Shown here: positions 1-6,292 of the stretch, piece after piece
Position numbering within the stretch: position 1 is the first letter of the stretch
Layout: each line of letters starts with the position of its first letter
Assembly: GCF_030158645.1 (NCBI RefSeq)
Contig: NZ_JAOASO010000136.1
Coordinates: 1 to 64,000, forward strand
DNA: 64,000 nucleotides
Direction of reading: 5' to 3'
Origin: Hydrogenophaga sp.
GTDB lineage: Bacteria > Pseudomonadota > Gammaproteobacteria > Burkholderiales > Burkholderiaceae_C
Program-made: the position numbers and the translations under genes
The notes under the pieces: generated by a model
Database searches by the model: none
Told to the model about the DNA's origin: nothing
What the model saw: only the letters and a program-made list of their open reading frames with translations

Positions 1-1
1 T

Positions 2-259
2 TTTCAGTCGGCACTTCGACTTCTAGATGGTCAGTTTTCGGTCGGCGTCAACAGCCAAGCCATCCGGAACGGGTTCACACCCCGTTTTGGTCCAGTTCTT
101 TCCATAGAACTCCATGAAAACCTTCCGGACGGCAGCTTGAAAAGGGCACCTTGGAGTACGAGGAGCATCGAGACGGCTCAGGCCCGTCTTGAAGGGATGA
201 AGTCGCAGTTCCAAGGCCAGTACGAACAGTATCTGGCAGCCAGTCGACTGGCGAGCTGA
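2..259 (+). CDS. C-terminal part of an unknown protein (truncated by window edge)
   Basis: Reading frame 2 is open from the first bases of the window to a TGA at 257-259, giving about 85 residues with plausible codon use and no internal stop. The end of the protein is rich in Gln, Arg and Ser and finishes ...YLAASRLAS. I do not recognise the family and see no catalytic motif. The start lies outside the window. It could instead be chance open frame, because a 168-codon antisense frame is also open over part of it. The plus frame is preferred because it ends just before the mini-gene at 347 and runs in the same direction. Confidence 0.45.
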   Translation, partial: FQSALRLLDGQFSVGVNSQAIRNGFTPRFGPVLSIELHENLPDGSLKRAPWSTRSIETAQARLEGMKSQFQGQYEQYLAASRLAS

Positions 260-293
260 ACCCCTATTTTTCATTCGAGCGGCATCGGGTATT

Positions 294-335
294 GGTCCCG
301 GGGTCTGGTGTTGCTCGCTCCTTTTTCCCGGGACC
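294..335 (+). other. Perfect 9-bp inverted repeat upstream of the mini-gene
   Basis: GGTCCCGGG at 294-302 is matched exactly by CCCGGGACC at 327-335, with a 24-base T-rich loop. As RNA it would form a stable hairpin ending 3 bases before the AGGAG ribosome-binding site of the mini-gene at 347. It could control translation of that gene, or end transcription of the gene that stops at 259. The T-run lies inside the loop rather than after the stem, so it is not a standard terminator. Confidence 0.5.
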
Positions 336-346
336 AGGAGCAGCAG

Positions 347-433
347 ATGAAAAAGTTGACCGTTGAGAACGGACCCAGCAAAACCGGCAATCCCTCGGGT
401 GGTGGTCGCGGAAACAACCCGCCGCGCAAGTAA
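347..433 (+). CDS. 28-residue basic Gly/Asn/Pro-rich peptide, unknown
   Basis: ATG at 347 is preceded by CCAGGAGCAGCAG, a good Shine-Dalgarno sequence 6-7 bases upstream, and the frame ends at TAA 431-433. The peptide starts MKKLTVENGPSKTG and ends with a flexible GGGRGNNPPRK tail. It has no membrane segment or signal peptide and a clear net positive charge. A hairpin precedes it and a strong GC-rich hairpin follows directly. The ribosome-binding site and the flanking hairpins suggest a deliberately expressed mini-protein, but no family is recognised. It may belong with the truncated gene upstream. Confidence 0.45.
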   Translation: MKKLTVENGPSKTGNPSGGGRGNNPPRK

Positions 434-441
434 GTGACATG

Positions 442-469
442 GAGCCCCGACGGTTGACCGCCGGGGCTC
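442..469 (+). terminator. GC-rich hairpin after the mini-gene
   Basis: GAGCCCCG (442-449) pairs with CGGGGCTC (462-469). Between them CGG/CCG extends the stem around a TTGA tetraloop. It lies 8 bases after the mini-gene stop. There is no T-tract after the stem, so it may be a stabilising 3' hairpin rather than a complete intrinsic terminator. Confidence 0.5.
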
Positions 470-702
470 TACCAGCAGCCATGCATCTTCGATGGAGGAG
501 GGCGCTCCTGGCCGCACAACGCAGAACATTCTCTCTACGTTGTCGAACTGGCTTCATGAGAGCAGGGCCCGCGCGCTCCTCCCCGCCGCAGGGCGTGGAG
601 GAGTATTTCTTTGGGGAGGCATGACCAGGTGAGACCTGGGCAGACATGGTGCTACCAATTGTCGAAACAACACCTAAGAATTCAGAATCCAACTCTGGAG
701 TT

Positions 703-1566
703 TTAGCTGACCGTGCAACTGCCGTTGGCCCAGGCGAAGTGAATGTCTCCGTCCTTACGCGTTGTGAGCACACTGCGCGAAACACCTTGCGCCCGGAAGT
801 TTGTAATGCCGGTCGTCTTGGAAGCGTAGTAGTTGGTTGTTTCTTGGGTGGTGTACTGCTTGTAGTCGTCGGAAATGACAACTAACTGCGGGCGACACCC
901 GTAGGAATCGAACATCTCGGGGCAAACGCCATTGGCCCTGCCATGGTGTGACGCCATCAGCACATTGATGTTCGGAACAATCTGGCGGAAACGGGCATTG
1001 GTAGCCAGCAGGTGCTCGAAACCGTCGCATTCCATGTCCCCCGAGAACAGGAAAGAGGTGCCGTAAACCGTCAGGTACAACACCAAGCTGAGGTTGTTCT
1101 CATCCTCGAATATCGGGTAGCTGTTAAAGAAGTACTCCATTGATACACCCTGGAACTTAGGGACGGATTTCCCGTTGTCACCCACCAAGCCGAACGCACC
1201 AAGGCTCCGCACCAGCGTGTCAATGCCTTTGCCCATGCCGTCCTCGCTCTTGAGTAAGCGAATGGTCTCGGGCGATACAGTTGTGTTCCGGGCAATCCAG
1301 TCTACGTAGACGCCCTGAGCGAGCAAGTCCGGGTAGCCCGAGACGTGGTCTTCGTCGTAGTTGGTCACTACAAGTTGCTCGAGAAACGTCACACCTAGTC
1401 CGCGAAGGTGCTGCCCGGGGTACCAGCATTGAGATGCGTTATGACCGCAGTCGATGAGCACCCGCCGAAAGCCACCAAGGCCGGCTGGAGTGGTCAGGAG
1501 CGCGCAGCCGCCGTGCTCGACGTCAAAGACCTGCAGTAGTGCATCGTTTACAGGGAGTACCGCCAT
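703..1566 (-). CDS. ComEC-like MBL-fold hydrolase with atypical metal site
   Basis: This 287-residue protein has the outline of the soluble MBL-fold domain seen in ComEC-type proteins. It opens with a VFDVEHGG strand-turn at about 14-20, followed by LIDCGHN at 38-43. The first metal motif is TNYDEDH at 68-74, where the usual first histidines of the HxHxDH signature are Asn69 and Asp71. FSGDME lies at 174-179 and SHHGR at 206-210. ATG at 1566 is chosen because it overlaps the upstream stop as TGATG, which predicts translational coupling; a longer frame would run far into the upstream gene. There is no signal peptide. Its substrate is unknown, and it is likely to act with the membrane protein encoded just before it. 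Confidence 0.7.
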   Translation of the reverse strand: MAVLPVNDALLQVFDVEHGGCALLTTPAGLGGFRRVLIDCGHNASQCWYPGQHLRGLGVTFLEQLVVTNYDEDHVSGYPDLLAQGVYVDWIARNTTVSPETIRLLKSEDGMGKGIDTLVRSLGAFGLVGDNGKSVPKFQGVSMEYFFNSYPIFEDENNLSLVLYLTVYGTSFLFSGDMECDGFEHLLATNARFRQIVPNINVLMASHHGRANGVCPEMFDSYGCRPQLVVISDDYKQYTTQETTNYYASKTTGITNFRAQGVSRSVLTTRKDGDIHFAWANGSCTVS

Positions 1567-2231
1567 CAATTGCCCTTGCTGTGCGCGTACGAGGTGAAAA
1601 CTTCTACGGCGTAGTGCCGGAAGAACTTGAGGTAGCGGAAGGTCATTCCGAAACCAACTGCCAATGCCGCCAAGGACCATTGAAGGTGGGCCTCCGGCCC
1701 GCCATTCCAGCGGTAGGACCAGTAAAGCAGTGCCGCGTTCAAGAAGGCGACGAGCGCCGTGTTGCGACAGAAGCCATAGAGATTCAGGAAATTGTCGAGC
1801 CGGTACATAACAACCGCGTCGGAGCGGGCCCGTCCATAGGCGGCCCAAAACATCGACTCACTGGGACCCGTGACGCCCTCCAAAGCAGCCTTTTCAATTG
1901 CTCGTTTCCTAGTCTCTTCGGGCAGCGCCTTGAAGTAGCCGGGCATGCAGGCACGCAGCCAGCCCTGCGCGCTTACGCGACCGAAGATAACGTCGCGAGG
2001 GAAGCCGAGCAACTTCCCGACGAGCAGTCGCTCGAAAAAGAAAGACGAGCAGCTTGCAACAAGTTGACCAACCGCATAAGCGCTGGCGACTGCAACAACG
2101 CCCTGTACGATGGTCCATGAGTCTCTTGCCAACAGTCCCGTGCCTGCGACCTGGTCAGCGACAAACAGCAACAGGAAACCTGCCGACAAATACGCCCAAA
2201 AATCGTAAGAGGTGAACGGGATTTTTTCCAT
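1566..2231 (-). CDS. Four-helix membrane protein coupled to MBL gene, unknown function
   Basis: The 221-residue product has hydrophobic segments at about 12-31, 40-62, 155-175 and 183-200. Between helices 2 and 3 is a roughly 90-residue hydrophilic loop. The tail is short and charged. ATG 2231 is preferred over an in-frame TTG at 2252 because GAAGG lies 8 bases upstream of it. Its stop shares a base with the start of the MBL-fold gene, so the two are one operon and probably one complex. No conserved family is recognised. The layout suggests a membrane anchor or pore partnered with a cytosolic enzyme, but this is inference from gene order and topology only. Confidence 0.65.
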   Translation of the reverse strand: MEKIPFTSYDFWAYLSAGFLLLFVADQVAGTGLLARDSWTIVQGVVAVASAYAVGQLVASCSSFFFERLLVGKLLGFPRDVIFGRVSAQGWLRACMPGYFKALPEETRKRAIEKAALEGVTGPSESMFWAAYGRARSDAVVMYRLDNFLNLYGFCRNTALVAFLNAALLYWSYRWNGGPEAHLQWSLAALAVGFGMTFRYLKFFRHYAVEVFTSYAHSKGN

Positions 2232-2442
2232 TGGGGTTGCCTTCGACTTCAAAGTTTACCGACCAGGGGCACACCAAGCCTAGGCCTGTGCGCTGCATGC
2301 ATACAGAACTGGAGACGGCGTTGGGGGTTGAAAGCAGTCCTGGCGCACCGTGCAGCGGTATATTGGTTGTATGAAGACTTATCCACCGCTAAGCGGCGAC
2401 CAACATTCGCGGAGCGCCAAAAAGAATCCAAGGGAGACATTA

Positions 2443-3777
2443 GTGAAACTGCGCCACACTCGCACTCAACGACCAGTTGGTCAGGGCTTTTTTCACATGG
2501 GGATGGTGAAACTCCAAAAGGGGCGCTTTATTCGGTATGTCGTTGATTGCGGCTCGATGGCAATGTACACGTCCGCACGCAACCGGGAGATTTCAGAAGC
2601 CATCAGCCAATGGGGCATAGGGACGAAGGTAGATTTTCTGTTTGTGAGTCATGCCCATGCCGACCACGTCAATGGGCTGCGGAAACTCTTCGACCCGCCC
2701 TCGGGCCTCCGTGTAGAAACAGTATTCATGCCACTGCTCAGCATGGAGGAACGACTATTTGCGTTTGCTCGGACCTCGGTAGAAGACCCCTTGGCAGCGA
2801 GCGATGATTTTTACAGGGAGTTCACCGTAGACCCAATAGCGGCCTTGACTCAGCTCGAGCCCACGCGCATTGTCCTTGTCAGACGGGGGACTCAGGACGG
2901 GAATGCTCCTTTTGCGAATCCCGACACAGATGGAGACAGTCCAACTGGCGCTCAGATTCTGATGGACGACCAGCAAGACTGGAAGCTGGTGGGTTCTGGT
3001 GTCATAGGTGAGCACCAGCCAGCGGATGGAGAACGGGTTCCTCCTGCAACTGACCAAACCAAAAATATCGCTGGGTCCATACGCAAGGTCAATGTGCTGG
3101 AGATGCCAGATACCGTAGGGCTTCTCGTCACAGATAAGAACAGCATCCACTGGTTGTTTTCACCGTACATCGACCCATTAGTAAAGTCCAAGGAGCGCGA
3201 TTTCCTCGAAAAGCTTGCAGCGTTGCTATGCCTTTCAGTTGAAGATTTAGCGAAGAAGGCAGCAAACTCCAACTTTCGCCTGGAACTGCTTACCAAGCAC
3301 GAGTCGGCTCTCAGACAAGCCTATATGGACGTTGAGAAAGACCTCAATCTCACATCGATGTGCTTATATTCGGGGCCTTCGCGACAGCCCGCTTCACCAA
3401 ATGAAGTGTTTTCCAGTTCGCTTCACGCAGGGTGGCACTTCAGGTTGTCGCCTGCAGTGAGGTGCGGATGGCTTGGAACAGGTGATGCAGACTTAAAGAC
3501 GCAGAGTCGACGCGAGAGTTTCTTCAAACACTTCGGGGCTCTGCTGAAAAACGTTCAGACCTTAACGCTTCCACATCACGGTTCAGAGCACAACTTTCAT
3601 CGAGAACTTCTTGACAGAATTCAGCCGAAATTCTGTGTGGCGGCAGCTGACCAAGTGGGAAAGTGGCGGCATCCTGGAAGTGGAGTCATTCAGGCTGTGG
3701 CAAGCTTCGGGGCCTTCGTTTCGGTAGTTACATCAGGTACGAAATCACTGGCTGAAGACGACGTCTATCTGCTGTGA
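2443..3777 (+). CDS. MBL-fold hydrolase (canonical HxHxDH site), unknown substrate
   Basis: This 444-residue protein has the full MBL metal site: SHAHADH at about 69-75, GTGDADL near 345 and LPHHGSEHNFH near 375. The N-terminus carries the GQGFFH...YVVDCGS pattern typical of large standalone ComEC-like hydrolases. GTG at 2443 is chosen because AAGGGAG sits 6 bases upstream and the family normally starts just before this motif; an open frame extends back to 2350. About 200 residues between the first and second metal motifs form an insert with no recognised fold. It is divergent from the membrane-protein/MBL pair across a 211-base spacer, so the three genes may be co-regulated. The substrate cannot be inferred. 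Confidence 0.7.
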   Translation: MKLRHTRTQRPVGQGFFHMGMVKLQKGRFIRYVVDCGSMAMYTSARNREISEAISQWGIGTKVDFLFVSHAHADHVNGLRKLFDPPSGLRVETVFMPLLSMEERLFAFARTSVEDPLAASDDFYREFTVDPIAALTQLEPTRIVLVRRGTQDGNAPFANPDTDGDSPTGAQILMDDQQDWKLVGSGVIGEHQPADGERVPPATDQTKNIAGSIRKVNVLEMPDTVGLLVTDKNSIHWLFSPYIDPLVKSKERDFLEKLAALLCLSVEDLAKKAANSNFRLELLTKHESALRQAYMDVEKDLNLTSMCLYSGPSRQPASPNEVFSSSLHAGWHFRLSPAVRCGWLGTGDADLKTQSRRESFFKHFGALLKNVQTLTLPHHGSEHNFHRELLDRIQPKFCVAAADQVGKWRHPGSGVIQAVASFGAFVSVVTSGTKSLAEDDVYLL

Positions 3778-3839
3778 CGGCACGCCAAAAGCCTGACCAG
3801 TTCGTCACTTCAAGACTCTTGAAATTTGCGTCGCATAAA

Positions 3840-3853
3840 GGGGGGGGGGGGGG
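3840..3853. repeat. Homopolymer of 14 G
   Basis: An uninterrupted run of 14 G follows CATAAA in the gap between the convergent genes ending at 3777 and 3951. Such tracts are prone to slipped-strand length change and can form G-quadruplex structure on the plus strand. It lies after both stop codons, so length variation would not alter either neighbouring protein as annotated. It could also be inflated by sequencing. Confidence 0.8.
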
Positions 3854-3950
3854 TTCCTTGATGCTCATTGCAAGCTCACTTCCTACGCGAATGGAGCGAG
3901 AGAACATGGTTCCAAATCGGCAATTCGAAATACAAAACCGCTTTTGCGCT

Positions 3951-5072
3951 TCAAGCCACGGGCAGCCCGAATGAGCCCGAGTAGTAGTCCATCTTGATGC
4001 CGGAAGCGAGACGCCGCACTCTTTGCAGCACTGGGTCGGTGGCATGCGCCCAGAGCTCAGCTGTCGCAAGCCACTGCCGCGTTGACTCCGGCAAAGGTCC
4101 AACGAATGTGCTTAGCTCCCTCTGAAGGCTCTCCACATATTCCTTGAGCTCTGCGCGCTGTTGCTGCGCCTGAATCTCAGAGAGGAGCTTGTTGCGAAAG
4201 TCGAGGAGGTCCTTTTCTCGTCGTTCACGCTCTGCACGGCGTTCTGCCTCCTCTCGCCACTGTCGGTCCCGGTCCTCAATCTCGAGTCGTCGCTGTTTGA
4301 GTGCCTTGGCCGCCAGCACGACTCCTTCCATGAAATCTACGAGGACGTCGGCCAAGCGTTGCCGCTTACCGTCAGACCATTTCTTTCTCCCTTCAAAGTA
4401 ACCACTGAGTTCGAGCTTGAACTTGCCGGTGAAGTGGTAGACCAGAGGCGGTCGCTCCCAGGATGCGTATTGCTTGCCAGGCACAGGCTCCTGAGAGGTA
4501 GTGAATTGTTCCGAAAGGCGGAAGACAACTGCTTGTCCGTCGTGCAGGAACTCCAGAGTTTTCTCGCCCGGCACAAGGGTCAACGCGTAGGCGGGTGCGG
4601 CCTTCTCGACGGCGTCTAGCAACTGACATGCTTCTTCAATGGCTCCCCTGGAAACCTGACAGTCGAACAGGTCCGTCTTGTGGAGATGGACGAGTTCGTA
4701 GGTTAGTTTGCCGCTCAACAGCTGTTGCTTGGTGGCCTTTGCAAACGGGGCGAGCTGGTGCGAGGGTGAAGGCGCTTCAAGGACAATTTTTTGTGGCTCG
4801 GCTGAGGCTGGCCTTTTTCGGTTCGGTGGCACCGGAAGGCGATGCCGAGGCGCGTCAATGACCACGGTAGTAAATGTGCTGGGAGGCAGTGCGGGTTTTG
4901 TGACCGTCTTGCCGTGCTGCAGCTTCATCCAATAGCCGCGCGGAGGAAGCGGAATGCCGCTTGCACGACAGGCTTTGGACAGCCCTACATCGGATATGTC
5001 GAACTCCTGGGCCAGGGTCACAACTGGGAGCTCCCAGACCCTGCGATACAGCTCTTCGCGTGAAACCTCCAT
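3951..5072 (-). CDS. Unknown protein with N-terminal HTH-like region and coiled coil
   Basis: The 373-residue product begins SREELYRRVWELPVVTLAQ and continues through DVGLSKACR to PPRGYW at about 4-48. This region resembles a helix-turn-helix and is shared by a recurrent family of uncharacterised proteins found on mobile or accessory DNA. A strongly charged Glu/Arg-rich stretch at about 255-320 predicts a long coiled coil. There is no signal peptide or membrane segment. GGAGG lies 8 bases before ATG 5072 and supports the start. The N-terminal match suggests DNA binding and the coiled coil suggests oligomerisation; the actual role is unknown. Its 3' end faces the second MBL gene across 173 bases containing the G-tract. 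Confidence 0.6.
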   Translation of the reverse strand: MEVSREELYRRVWELPVVTLAQEFDISDVGLSKACRASGIPLPPRGYWMKLQHGKTVTKPALPPSTFTTVVIDAPRHRLPVPPNRKRPASAEPQKIVLEAPSPSHQLAPFAKATKQQLLSGKLTYELVHLHKTDLFDCQVSRGAIEEACQLLDAVEKAAPAYALTLVPGEKTLEFLHDGQAVVFRLSEQFTTSQEPVPGKQYASWERPPLVYHFTGKFKLELSGYFEGRKKWSDGKRQRLADVLVDFMEGVVLAAKALKQRRLEIEDRDRQWREEAERRAERERREKDLLDFRNKLLSEIQAQQQRAELKEYVESLQRELSTFVGPLPESTRQWLATAELWAHATDPVLQRVRRLASGIKMDYYSGSFGLPVA

Positions 5073-5343
5073 TCCGACCGCCTCCTAGAAATGCAAACAA
5101 TGGGCTACGGGCAAAGAAATACCACCAAGAAAGGCTCGCTCCTGCTTGGAGTCTCTGTGATTGAGCGCTGGCCCCTTTTTTATCTGTTCGCTGCGTTGGT
5201 GTACGACTTTGCCTGCAATGAGAGTGACGCCTGCGAACGTCATCGCAGAGGTGTCAGCACCCCACCCTGCGGTTGCTATACGTACAGGGACGCACAGCTT
5301 TCGTGCCGTTCATGCGCGCAACCCTCACTTCTTCAGCTGCTTT

Positions 5344-5937
5344 ATGTACTCAATCGATATCAAAGTCATGTCCCATCCCGAGGCTCGGGCCCAGTTTAAA
5401 GAAGCCTTCGATTTCATTTGGAGCTTTGAGAGCCCATGTGAATATCGGCTCGACAGCATGGAGTTTGCCTGCCAGTATCCAGGCGAATCAACAGACTCGA
5501 GGGTAGAGGTGCTTGTCGCCAGATTACCGAGTCGCACCCACAAGGAAGCTGTAAGCCTCGTTTCCTGCGAGCTTCGTCACATTACGTGGACCACCGGTGA
5601 CCTGCAGTGCCAAGAGGCGTATGCGGTGCTTGGACCTGACACAGGTGGAATTCACGTACCACTCAGATTGGCGACTGTGACCAACCTATGCAAGGCGTCT
5701 CCCGCTTTTCGTATCGTGCTTATTGGCGATGACTACACCATCTGCGCTCGCCATGAACTGACAAAAGAGCACCTCCATCAGTACGAAGTTGACCGCCTGA
5801 AGGCGCTGTGTCTTAGCGGCGGGAACTACGACCCTCTTTGCCATCATTCGTACGAGCAACTCAGCGAGGCGAGAGGACGTGGGCTCAGGTTCAGTTTGCC
5901 TGGACCCGTCACGCGAATGATGTCACCTGCGGTTTGA
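5344..5937 (+). CDS. Unknown soluble protein
   Basis: The open frame runs from 5161 to TGA 5937. The region with protein-like composition begins near MYSIDIKVMSHPEARAQF, so ATG 5344 (197 residues) is used. No Shine-Dalgarno sequence is clear there, and ATG 5368 or an earlier start are alternatives. The sequence is of mixed alpha/beta character with several Cys (for example CHHSYEQL near the end) and no membrane segment or recognised motif. It is the last gene before the composition change to core genome. Confidence 0.4.
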   Translation: MYSIDIKVMSHPEARAQFKEAFDFIWSFESPCEYRLDSMEFACQYPGESTDSRVEVLVARLPSRTHKEAVSLVSCELRHITWTTGDLQCQEAYAVLGPDTGGIHVPLRLATVTNLCKASPAFRIVLIGDDYTICARHELTKEHLHQYEVDRLKALCLSGGNYDPLCHHSYEQLSEARGRGLRFSLPGPVTRMMSPAV

Positions 5938-6051
5938 CTGGCCAAGTGGCAGTTGCAGCCGCAATCGTGGGACTTTCGCACGAAGCCCGGGCGCAAGTTG
6001 TAATGCAGCGAGGAACGATTCAAAGCGATACGACGTAAGCATTGACCGACC

Positions 6052-6067
6052 AGCGCGGCGCTTTTTT
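6052..6067 (+). terminator. Possible weak terminator
   Basis: AGCG-CGG-CGCT forms a 4-bp stem followed directly by six T on the plus strand, about 115 bases after the stop of the orphan gene ending at 5937. The stem is short, so termination would be weak. Confidence 0.3.
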
Positions 6068-6099
6068 CTAATCCTTCTTGCACCGCCGATAGCCACACA

Positions 6100-6135
6100 T
6101 AAAAAAGACCGCTGAAGCTTGCGCTGCAGCGGTCT
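6100..6135 (-). terminator. Intrinsic terminator of the nrdJ/nar block
   Basis: AGACCGCTG (6106-6114) and CAGCGGTCT (6127-6135) form a perfect 9-bp stem. Read on the minus strand, the stem is followed by six T (plus-strand AAAAAA at 6101-6106). It lies 158 bases after the nrdJ stop and is the first clear terminator in the minus-strand block that begins at narK1. Confidence 0.8.
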
Positions 6136-6214
6136 CGAATGATTATGGTCTCAGCTTTTTGGGCTAAGGCCACCTGCAAGGCGGGCGTGATTTTCGACTT
6201 GTAGCTTCTACGCT

Positions 6215-6246
6215 CTGAACTTGCACTATATGGACCTGAACTTGCA
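6215..6246. repeat. Two exact 11-base direct repeats, 21-base period
   Basis: CTGAACTTGCA occurs at 6215-6225 and again at 6236-6246. The 21-base start-to-start spacing is two helical turns, so both copies face the same side of the DNA, as with direct-repeat protein binding sites. They lie between the nrdJ stop and its terminator, at the accessory/core boundary. They could be a protein-binding site, recombinase arm sites or a chance duplication. Confidence 0.5.
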
Positions 6247-6292
6247 ACCAATGCGTACGCCCACAGCGGCATCCGCGTGAGCTGCGCGGTGT

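Larger units (their letters stand above)
1..6250. other. Accessory (island-like) segment, left end outside window
   Basis: This stretch differs from the rest of the window. Base composition is visibly less GC-rich, codon use is more mixed, genes face both ways with 170-270 base gaps, and most products have no recognised function. From about 6290 rightwards the sequence is compact, high-GC core genome. No integrase, transposase or tRNA attachment site is visible inside the window, so calling it an island is inference from composition and content. Its other boundary lies to the left of the window. Confidence 0.5.
5938..6292. other. Gap between accessory segment and core block
   Basis: No convincing gene lies here. 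The gap holds a weak plus-strand hairpin with T-run (6052-6067), a strong minus-strand intrinsic terminator (6100-6135) and two exact 11-base direct repeats (6215-6246). A minus-strand open frame crosses the gap but runs through the terminator hairpin, so it is not taken as a gene. Confidence 0.6.

Noticed and set aside
264-881. Minus-strand 205-codon frame and a plus-strand 61-codon frame (439-624)
   Set aside because: Both cross the mini-gene or its hairpins and overlap the MBL gene end; low-complexity Arg/Ser/Pro content and no ribosome-binding sites.
1567-1848. Upstream extension of the first MBL gene to 1848
   Set aside because: It lies within the membrane-protein gene. The ATG at 1566 is coupled to that gene's stop and matches the MBL fold start.
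3774-3974. 66-codon frame starting as GTG on the stop of the second MBL gene and running through the G-tract
   Set aside because: The Gly run comes from the homopolymer, the frame overlaps the end of the opposite gene, and no motif is present. Kept only as context for the G-tract.
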